Source: Hypomyces perniciosus
Taxonomy: Eukaryota > Ascomycota > Sordariomycetes > Hypocreales > Hypocreaceae
DNA length: 64,000 nucleotides
Direction of reading: 5' to 3'
Assembly: GCA_008477525.1 (NCBI GenBank)
Contig: SPDT01000002.1
Location: 2,790,001-2,854,000, forward strand
This document shows positions 56,311 to 64,000 of this stretch, one piece after another. How positions within the stretch are numbered: the first letter of the stretch is position 1; each line of letters opens with the position of its first letter. The position numbers and the translations under genes are program-made. A model generated the notes under the pieces. It worked only from the letters and a program-made list of their open reading frames with translations, did not search any database and was not told where the DNA came from.

Positions 56311-59300
56311 CCAAAATAATTATCCTCGAGACTTGCGCATGGGTTTGGTTTGGGTTATCGATAGTAGACCGCCCGCACCTGCCTCCATCTAAGTCCATCC
56401 ATCATGTTTCCAGCTTGCTGCTTCCCATCTGGGGCTAATGGGGCGTGTAACATCAGGGAGCTAAACTAGATACAGTATAAAGCCACCCTTTGTTTCGACT
56501 TTTTTTTTAGTGGCCGTGACGCCAAACCGTTCAGCAGCCAGCCCCATCTTGTGACTCACTCTGGAACCACTTACAATCAGCGTGAGCGCGTGTTCCGCTC
56601 TGGTTCTCTCTCGTTATTTCCCTCTTACTCGTTCTCTCCCTCTCCCTTTTTTTCCTGGTAATTGTGCAAACTATCTGCCGGCATACACAACGGGGTTGCG
56701 TTGCTACCGGTTCTTCTTCTCGTGTCACGAAGTACTCCATATGTACTCTGGAAATGCAAATGGCGTTTCCAAAAAAGGGGGTCACGCGGAGTGACGGTGT
56801 GGATGCCGAGGCGCAAACATTGGCCAATGGATTTTATGTACTTTGCACTTTGTACCCCATGCGCAAGCACACAATTGGGTTCGGTCTCGCCTCAGCCGCT
56901 TGATAGCCTGGAGCCAAGCTGAAGAAGAGATGTCGACTAATACGGAGTACTTCGTACCTACTACAGAGATGACTACAGAGATGACCTGCGTATGTACGTA
57001 GTATGCACGAAGTAGGTATGTATGTATGTAGGCACTTTGTACTGTGCATCCCTAGGGCTCCTATTCGACACGCAATTGCCAATGAGCCTCGAGCGAACAC
57101 GCTGGCAGTACGAAGTATTAGTCCAGCACCAACAAATAGACAGGGCCGCCGGCGCCCCGGACAAAGGAGCCTCGTCGAGCCAAGCACGGCCAGCAATCAA
57201 TACACGCAAGCAGAGGCAGGTCGGAGAAAAGAGAGGGGAGGGAGGGCATTCTCCATGTGCGCGCGATTGGGCTTGAAAGCAGTGTACATACAGTCCATTG
57301 GGCATCAGGCACCCAAAGGGAGAAACCAAGAGGACCAAGAGTGCTCCACAGCCCACAGTCCACCCGTTCGTTCGTTCGTTGGGTTAGGGGGGTTATCATC
57401 CTCTTCTTCCGTCTTTCTTATCGCTCATTATATATCGTGCGTGTGCTTGTCTCGTACTGAATGTGCTGCTTATGCAAAACAAATGCTATCATTTCAATTT
57501 TGTTTCCCTCTTATGGGTGAGTTCACGCAATCAATCAATTGAGACAGAACCCCCCTGTTTCTACAGCTGAATGTGAATTGGAACCCGATTATTCCGTCAT
57601 CGTCCCCAGATCTGGCAGCCCCCAGCATGGCGGCCTTATCGATGAGGGGTGATAACGCATTGCCCCTCCTTTATCGCAGTGCCCCTCATTTTGCTTCGTT
57701 TCGTTCACCCTCACCCACCAGCACCACCACCAACCCAGCCAACGCCGTCATGCTTTGACCCAGTGCTACTGCAATTGCGACCTATTGCGACATGCCATGA
57801 CCAAGAGAATGCTGCTTGCGGTGTTTCAGGCAGGCCATTGATCTACAAGACACGCAGGGTTTGGTTTGGGGCGGCCGAATGGAAAGCCGATAGACAGACA
57901 AGACAGCCAGACACTGAAAGGTTGCCTTCAGGTTGTTTGCCCAAACTAGCCATCCCTCTGACTGGTTATCTGATTGGCATCTTCACAGTCTGCGCTCTGT
58001 TTGTCGCTCCCGTCTTCACTTATGCCAGGTACCCTACCTGCCCTGCTTGTCAGTACGCTCTCTAGCCGCCAGCCGTATCGAACGGCCGCCCTCCATTTTC
58101 TCAAGGGCTGGCGCTGGTCCACGTCTGACAAATGGATGGCTTGGGAGCAGCGCGCCCATAGATAGAGGTAGCATGGCCATCTGCCCACCGCCATTGCGGA
58201 TATTCCGCCCGTCAATTGACCTTCCTTCTTCTTTGTTCGTTTTGCTTCTCTTTGCCCTTTTGCTAGTATCTGGTGGATTCTTCTTTGTTTGCTTGTTGTG
58301 GGCAGCAGTACTTCGTACATAGCGTGCTCTGTACTTCGTACTCCGTACAGTCTGTTCATTCCCCACTCCGCTCCCCTTACGTCACAGGCCTCGTATGTAC
58401 TTCGTACAAAGTATTAGTATTTGGCATTTAGTATTAATTTTCCCCAGCGTTAGATAGCCGTATGCGGGACCCGCCCTGGAGGGTTGCATAAGCCACGGTC
58501 CTGTCTCTAAAACACTTCCGTAAACATGGCGCTGTGCCATACAGTATGAAGATTCGACCTGGATTGTTGATGGTGGTATTTTTGGGAACTTCAGGAAGAA
58601 GCAGAATCACACGCCATGGCCCAGAGCCGCCGGAATAGTGTTTGGGTGTGCCTGATGACCACGTTAGATGGCCGCACATGACTGGCTGGAGGTGGAGAGG
58701 TGAGGTGTGAGTGTAGTACAGCCAAGTACCTCCTCTGTTGTGACGTGACTGCACTCTCGTTTGTTGTACTTCGTACTAGTACCTAGTACCTATAGTAGTA
58801 CGGAGTACTGCGGAGAACTGTTGGATCAGATTCATCAGAGTCTCTAGCGATGTACTAAAGGACGGAGCACTAAGAAAGTATCTCCGCCTGTATCGATGAT
58901 ATACATGTAGTGCACCTTTCTCGGGAATTTATGGTCCTTGCCTGCCTATGCATGCGTTGCCAACTGTTCTCTCCAAGCGTCTCAGAATCAACGCCTGGCG
59001 AAAGAGAGCGACAGCGTTAGACTTTATATCTGGGGCAGAGCATACTCCGTACATGCCTAGTACAAAGCAGAGGGGTGTGAAGCTCTGTGGTGGTACGGGG
59101 GAGTACTTAGGTACCTTGAGCACCCACGTTTTTTCACAGGGCCTTGTGAGGCCCAAGACCCACTAAGGCAACCTCGCAGCGGGCAGTTTTTGGGTGAGAT
59201 GAGGAGAGAGTGAGTAAAAATGGAAGTACCTCTTTACTTGCTAGAGACACCCCTATCGCCGACTATCCCGCCTGACCCCCCCCAAAGATCCCAATTCTGT

Positions 59301-59561
59301 ACTCCGTACTCCTTCCCCCCCAATCACGCTCAATGGCGCTGCGCTCTCCATTTCAGCAGCAGCCATCCCTCTCGTGTCCTCCTTCCTCGTCCATGGCTGA
59401 GTCTCTTTTCTTCTTCTTTTCTTTCTTTCTCTCTTCTTCTTCCTTTTTTACCATCTCTCCGTAATTCTCACAATCGCATTGAGAACTATGGCTTTGTGAT
59501 TTTCTCGCGCCTTCATCGACCTTGAACTGGCTTTTTCTCATGCAGCAACAGGCAAAGGCAA

Positions 59562-59583
59562 ACAGACAGACAGACAGACAGAC
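59562..59583. repeat. (ACAG)n tetranucleotide microsatellite
   Basis: Five clean ACAG/GACA units, then GCAGACG. Confidence 0.9.
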
Positions 59584-59860
59584 GCAGACGCCTTGCTATT
59601 CGACACGCCCTGGGCCTCCCACGCATACGGGGTACATAGACGCCTCCAGGACGCACACCCCTCCTCTGTGTCCTCCCATCTCGCTGCGACGCTGCCTCTT
59701 CTTGATCGCTGGTGCTTCTTTGTCCTGCTTCTTCTTGCGGGGCGTGAGTGCGCGCGCCTGCTTGTGTGTGCCTTGCGCCAAGGGTCTCTGTGGCCGCCAC
59801 ATCACACCTTAATACCAGGCAATCGTCCATACTCATCGGGTACCAACGACTGGAACTGGT

Positions 59861-59916
59861 TGACTAACTGATTGACTGCCTGACTGCCTGCCTTGCCTGC
59901 CTGCTTTGCCTGCCTT
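59861..59916. repeat. Degenerate TGCC/TGAC tetranucleotide repeat
   Basis: Runs of TGACTGCC, TGCCTTGCC and TGCCTGCTTTGCC over ~55 bases, in the putative leader of the SWIRM gene. Confidence 0.8.
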
Positions 59917-60756
59917 CGCGCTTGTTGTGCAAGTGTGAAGTGAGTGTGCGTACGTGCGAGTGAGTGCGAGTGTTACTTAATAAAGTGTGGTGCGTGAGCG
60001 CAGTCACCCATCATTCTTCTGCTGCAAGTCCTACTGTGTCCTCGTCCTCTTTCTACTATCTATACTATACCTCCTGCTCCCTCCGCCTCCGCCTCGTTTT
60101 CTTCCTCCTACAACAACAGCAACCGTCTGCTACTGCTGCTGCCTTATCAACAAGAATTCATCCACGGCAGTTATTGTCTGTGTCTCGCTCACTGCCGACG
60201 GTCAATGAAGCAATCCATCAAATCAATCGATCGGTCAAACAATCACCTTTCGGCTTCGTTGTTGCGCCTATTCACTTGCTCGCACAATTGCCGGACCCGT
60301 TTACGCAAACGAACAATTGCTCAACCTACCTATTCAACTCAACTCAATTCAATTCAACAGCCCATAAATACAGTCATTGTCGCCCGCTGAGTGAATGGCT
60401 CTGGCCCCTCTGTTGACCGCACCCAAACAATCGACTCAGCACCCCACCTGACCTCACAGAGGACCATCCATAAAGAGCAGTCGGGCATTTCTTTTTCTCG
60501 ACAACTCCTTTTTACTTTCCCCTTGCTCTTTACGACGGCTACTATCTCCGAAACACTAAATTCCAAAGGTTGGACTCACCCCAGCTGCTGCTGCTGCCTA
60601 TGCGGCTCTGAACTGTCTTCGCCACCCATTACACGTCACACACCTCAGTCACTCGCCGCCATCCGCGCATGGCTGACAAACCCAATCAATTTTAGCCACG
60701 CACCCTCACAGCTCACACGCCCTCAACCTTCCACGCAATTCGACAAGGTCCCGGTG

Positions 60757-60832
60757 ACCTCTTCGTCGTCTTCTTTATCGTCTTCATCTTCGTCTTCTTG
60801 TTCTCCTTTTTCCTCCTCCTCCTTCTCTGGTT
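60757..60832. repeat. Pyrimidine-rich TCGTCTTC/TCCTCC tract
   Basis: A ~75-base almost pure pyrimidine tract ends about 45 bases before the SWIRM-protein ATG. If translated from an upstream ATG it would code for a Ser run. Confidence 0.8.
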
Positions 60833-60876
60833 TTTCCGCCTTTCATCATCGCGCTCCTCACTCCTCGATAAGCCCA

Positions 60877-62052
60877 ATGGCTTCCAATTTCCACCGCATC
60901 GAGCACCCCATAGAGCACCCGATTTTGCCAATGGCTCACCAACCATCCAAGGAAACCAAGAAGGTCGACATTGGCAGCCTCATGTCGCCTCCCGACCCAG
61001 TGCTCGACAGCTTCGCCCACGGCCAGCCAAATTCGCTGGGCGCTGCTGTTGTCGCCGGCAATGGGCGGTCGGCATCCGCTAAACAGCCATTGCCCATGTC
61101 GCCCCCTATTTCGCCCTACACCAAACCCATCTCCAGCAGCAACACACCGACGACACCGCCTAGCCACACCATCAAGGACCCTGTCCTGTACCCTGCCGAC
61201 GAGTCCTCTCCCTCGAGCCCACCGCAACCCCCGTTGTTCGCGCCCGCCGAAATCGAGAACCATAAGCAAATCGTCGATGACCATGTACGCGCCCGATCGT
61301 CGTCTATCCTCTTCACCGGCGTCCCGCTGCCTCGGCGTGAGGATTACGAGCTCGCCTTGACCTTCCGCTCTCAGGTCATGAAGCACTTCACCAGCAACCG
61401 AAAGGGGTGGTTACGCAAGGAGCGTGCCCTCCTCATAGCTGACCGCCAGGCCGGAGCTCAGCGGTATCATGCCATCATGCCTGCCAAGCCAATCGTGGCC
61501 AAGCCCGCCCGTTCGCAGCGTGCCGATCGCGTGTCGAAGCCGCAGGGTTCCGCCCCGCGACCGATCCGCACCAATGCTACCGGAGCCTCCAGTTCTCCAT
61601 CCACCACTGGCGTCTCCCGACCCGCCGCTCGTCGTCCTAGCGCCACGCCCGAGCCATCTCGCCGCATTGTTGCGCCAAACCGGGAAGACAAAGATTTCAA
61701 CGCGCTTCCCGACTACTGCCCGCCACTCAGCTCGCTCCCAAACAAGACCAACAGCCTCAAGGTGGACTGGAAGGGCCAACCAATTGATCTCAGCAACGAC
61801 CCGCACCAGCACCTCCTTCACCCTGACGAGGTGATTCTGGCGGGTAATTTGCGATTGGACTGCGCCACGTACCTCACCAGCAAGCGCCGCATGTTTGAGC
61901 GACGTCTGCAATGTCTGCGCACCGGCAAAGAATTCCGCAAGACGGATGCCCAACAGGCATGCAAAATTGACGTCAACAAGGCTTCAAAGCTGTGGACGGC
62001 ATTTGATAAAGTCGGCTGGCTCGACGCCACTTGGGTACGCCGCTTCTTGTAA
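60877..62052 (+). CDS. SWIRM-domain protein (Laf/Fun19-like)
   Basis: This is a probable chromatin-associated protein. The frame is open from 60391, but the first ~160 codons are low-complexity leader-like Ser/Cys/Thr sequence. I place the start at ATG 60877 (MASNFHRIEHPIEHP), giving 391 aa. The N-terminal half is Pro/Ser-rich and disordered. A conserved segment, REDYELALTFRSQVMKHF, and NRKGWLRKERALLIAD follow at about 150-190. Near 275 is FNALPDYCPPLSSL. The SWIRM domain occupies about 305-391: LHPDEVILAGNLRLDCATYL, KRRMFERRLQCLRTGKEFRK and ACKIDVNKASKLWTAFDKVGWLD. It resembles yeast Fun19 and fission-yeast Laf proteins linked to histone deacetylase complexes. The choice of start is less certain than the product. 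Confidence 0.85.
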   Translation: MASNFHRIEHPIEHPILPMAHQPSKETKKVDIGSLMSPPDPVLDSFAHGQPNSLGAAVVAGNGRSASAKQPLPMSPPISPYTKPISSSNTPTTPPSHTIKDPVLYPADESSPSSPPQPPLFAPAEIENHKQIVDDHVRARSSSILFTGVPLPRREDYELALTFRSQVMKHFTSNRKGWLRKERALLIADRQAGAQRYHAIMPAKPIVAKPARSQRADRVSKPQGSAPRPIRTNATGASSSPSTTGVSRPAARRPSATPEPSRRIVAPNREDKDFNALPDYCPPLSSLPNKTNSLKVDWKGQPIDLSNDPHQHLLHPDEVILAGNLRLDCATYLTSKRRMFERRLQCLRTGKEFRKTDAQQACKIDVNKASKLWTAFDKVGWLDATWVRRFL

Positions 62053-63442
62053 AGTGCGAGCGCAATGGATCCCAACGACACTCTCCTCTCACCCACATTA
62101 CTCCGCCTCCAACCGTATTATACCACTCACGACTTGATGAACACGACTACATACACCAATATGGCATCTAGCGATTTTGTTTTGCATCATGTGGATCTTT
62201 GCTTCTGTCTCCCTTTTTTGCTTTCACGGCCCCTCTCGCGGCACTTGGAGCTGTTGACAGTGGATTTTTTTCCATCAACTCTCGAATTGCCAATGCGATT
62301 GGACATGTTCATTTTTTTCCTCTCCCAGTTTATTTCTTTGAACCATTTCATGGATACGACCTATTTGGCATAACGGGAACTGTTTTTTTGGGAGGTACAT
62401 ACACCAGAACATTAGGGGCTTTTTCACCATGATACCCGGAGGGCGACATACACTTGACCAAGATGGCGACCACGTCACTCCACCCAATTTTTCTTGCTTT
62501 CCTTTGTCCTTCTCCCCAGGGGGTTTTCTTCTTTTTGAATTTTTTTTTCCCGTCAGGGCCTAGTTGCCACTGATGAGAATGCTTGGTCTCAGGATACGGT
62601 TACGGACGGAGGCAGGGCGGGGTATGCATGTACGGCGTTTTGTTTTAGCATCGCTTGGCTGGTTGACATGAGGTTTATCTGGATCATTCCACGGATTTGC
62701 ATTCAAGGCTGATCAGCCTGGATGCTGGAGGAAGAGATACGGGCTTGCAGTCGCATTCCCTTGGTTGCCATAGATTGTCAAGAGTCTACCTGGCTGGCTT
62801 GTCGGTGTGTTGGCTGAGGAGTTCCCTTGGGGCTTTCTCAACCAGGGATGGTGTGTGGTGGCCGCTTTTTTTACGTGGTCTGAAGGAGCCAGTGGCATAC
62901 CACTCGGCAGAGTTTGGGGAAATGTGGCGGGGAGATGAACACGACAGCAGTTTAGGCCGACAACTATGTGTCAATCAAATTTACTCTTTAGGAATATCCT
63001 CTGACATCATGGCATGTGAATTGTCCCAGGCTGCGTCATCGAGGCAAGTCATTAGTACGGCGCAGGAATAATAGCAGTAGCAGCAGCAGCATCTGGTTTA
63101 TGCCTTTTTTTATCATCCTTATCGCTCTCAGCCCTACAAACGGGGGTTCCGCAGGGGCGATCGCCAGGCGTGCAGCGGGAAGCAACTCTGGAGGGGGGCG
63201 TTATCAAGAGGCATGGTTTAAACTTATCAGTTGCAGCAAACAAAGCCAGGGGGGGTGAGATGGAGGCCGATGGTACGTACCGTCCGGCCGGGGCTCCGGA
63301 GGCGAGTCTCCACTTCGGAGGGAGACCGGAGCGGCAAGGAAGAAGCTAGAAGCAGGAACTCGGGAGTTTCGCTCCGAACACGTGTCTCTCATTTCATCCT
63401 TCCGTCATGGAGGCGACATCTCTGTCAACGATGATCCATTGA
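62053..63442. other. Intergenic, no gene seen
   Basis: 1.4 kb after the SWIRM gene. Poly-T and G-rich runs are present, and the first few hundred bases are the expected 3' UTR. No supported gene. Confidence 0.5.
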
Positions 63443-63640
63443 TTCATAATTGAGTCTACGACACAATGGAGCTCTGTGTTGGTTGCGATTACTGATGAGT
63501 TGGACAAAAGAAAGAGAAGAGTGTCTCTGTATACTGGTGAGGATATGGCGAGTGCGGTGTTGTTTATTGTGACGAATCAGTATCTTGTTGGACAGACGGT
63601 GGTTGTGGATGGGGGGTATACGCTGGCCTTGGGGGAGTAA
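63443..63640 (+). pseudogene. C-terminal remnant of a short-chain dehydrogenase
   Basis: The frame is open from just after a TGA at 63440 to the TAA at 63638. It reads WSSVLVAITDELDKRKR, then GEDMASAVLFIVTNQYLVGQ and TVVVDGGYTLALGE. The last part is the hallmark end of Rossmann-type SDRs (GQTxxVDGG). No Rossmann nucleotide-binding GxxxGxG and no YxxxK are found upstream in any frame on this strand, so only about the last 60 residues of a ~250-aa protein remain. This is a truncated relic. Confidence 0.6.
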
Positions 63641-63899
63641 GCGATGATAACTGAGAGTCAATATCGAACATGTCAAGGACGCAGACGACAGAGTCTTCGA
63701 GAGTCTTGTGATATGATAAGGACGTTGGCCTTCCACTCCGAGCTCTTGAGCCCCTGAGCCCCTCGCCGGATTCTTCTAACTGTACACTACCATACGCCCT
63801 CGTTTACTTGCAAACGGCGCCATCCCACCTATGTATGAGCGCAATATCAGACAATAATCAAATCAACCAGTATTTTACAATGGCATCTTCTTTGCCGCA

Positions 63900-64000
63900 T
63901 CATCGCACTTCAATATGCTGTACCGCCGCAATCCACTTCTTCTCATCCGCCCTAAACCTCCAGTTAGCTTTTCGTTGCTCTGCATCCAGACAGCTAGGCC
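63900..64000 (-). CDS. C-terminal end of an unidentified gene, cut by right edge
   Basis: On the minus strand a frame is open from the window edge to a TGA at 63900-63902. It ends KANWRFRADEKKWIAAVQH followed by IEVR. The 32 visible codons have a balanced, protein-like composition, but no family can be named from so little. An alternative reading is a chance frame. Confidence 0.35.
   Translation of the reverse strand, partial: PSCLDAEQRKANWRFRADEKKWIAAVQHIEVR

Larger units (their letters stand above)
53676..60876. other. 7.2-kb region without supported genes
   Basis: Only short, unrelated frames occur, none with family features or consistent splice joins. The stretch is rich in TACGGAGTA/TACTTCGTA elements (e.g. 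54586, 55417, 56113, 56941, 58310-58350, 58797, 59043, 59299) and in simple repeats. From about 59.3 kb it becomes strongly pyrimidine-rich, with many short upstream ATGs, like a long 5' leader of the SWIRM gene. Non-coding RNA cannot be excluded. Confidence 0.55.

Noticed and set aside
56253..56438. Asp-rich 61-aa ORF
   Set aside because: Created by the GAT microsatellite; no other support.
60391..60876. N-terminal extension of the SWIRM protein by 162 codons
   Set aside because: Low-complexity Ser/Thr/Cys sequence from pyrimidine-rich leader; conserved-looking protein begins at MASNFHRIEHP.
60784..61386. 200-aa minus-strand frame
   Set aside because: Overlaps the SWIRM gene antisense, Arg/Gly-rich, no domain.

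Overview
The window reads as nuclear DNA of a filamentous ascomycete. Genes are split by short introns (about 45-110 nt) with GT-AG borders and CTAAC/CTGAC-like branch points. The encoded proteins have fungus-specific signatures: Zn2Cys6 and Fungal_trans domains, Erg6, a highly reducing polyketide synthase, an FSH hydrolase and a Bys1-like secreted protein. Gene content and style point to Sordariomycetes, most likely Hypocreales; that placement is inference and no marker gene was compared.

About 1-24 kb is a conserved core block. It holds SKI2 (cut by the left edge), PDB1, ERG6, SLT11, MZM1, ZUO1, a full ABC-B transporter facing a Zn2Cys6 regulator, a small C2H2 zinc-finger protein, MCP1 and an F-box protein. 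MZM1 is split into three short exons and is only seen by joining them.

About 24-36 kb is accessory, gene-poor and decayed. It contains a relic of a small fungal protein, a diverged ~146-bp tandem duplication, an orphan 167-aa ORF with its own TATA box, and a PD-(D/E)XK-like gene with a frameshift. It also holds a secreted GH20 hexosaminidase, an intron-containing tRNA-Glu(CUC), a newly assembled 113-aa cysteine-rich secreted protein and a Bys1-like secreted protein.

About 36.9-49.7 kb is a compact secondary-metabolite locus. A 2345-aa highly reducing PKS (KS-AT-DH-ER-KR-ACP, no C-methyltransferase and no thioesterase) is divergent from an FSH serine hydrolase, followed by a family-1 UDP-glycosyltransferase. 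The simplest model is that the PKS builds a reduced chain, the hydrolase releases it and the GT glycosylates it. The PKS carries a ~150-residue Asn-Gly-rich tract where the methyltransferase normally sits. I consider this locus the best candidate for an undescribed system.

About 50.3-53.7 kb is a many-exon dynamin/SLIP-GC-like GTPase gene with two GC-AG introns. From 53.7 to 60.9 kb there is a long non-coding stretch with microsatellites and many short palindromic TACGGAGTA/TACTTCGTA elements. It leads into a SWIRM-domain protein. The right end holds a short-chain dehydrogenase relic and the last codons of a minus-strand gene.

Intron borders were placed by eye from splice consensus and reading-frame continuity. 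Domain assignments are by recognition of motifs, not by search.
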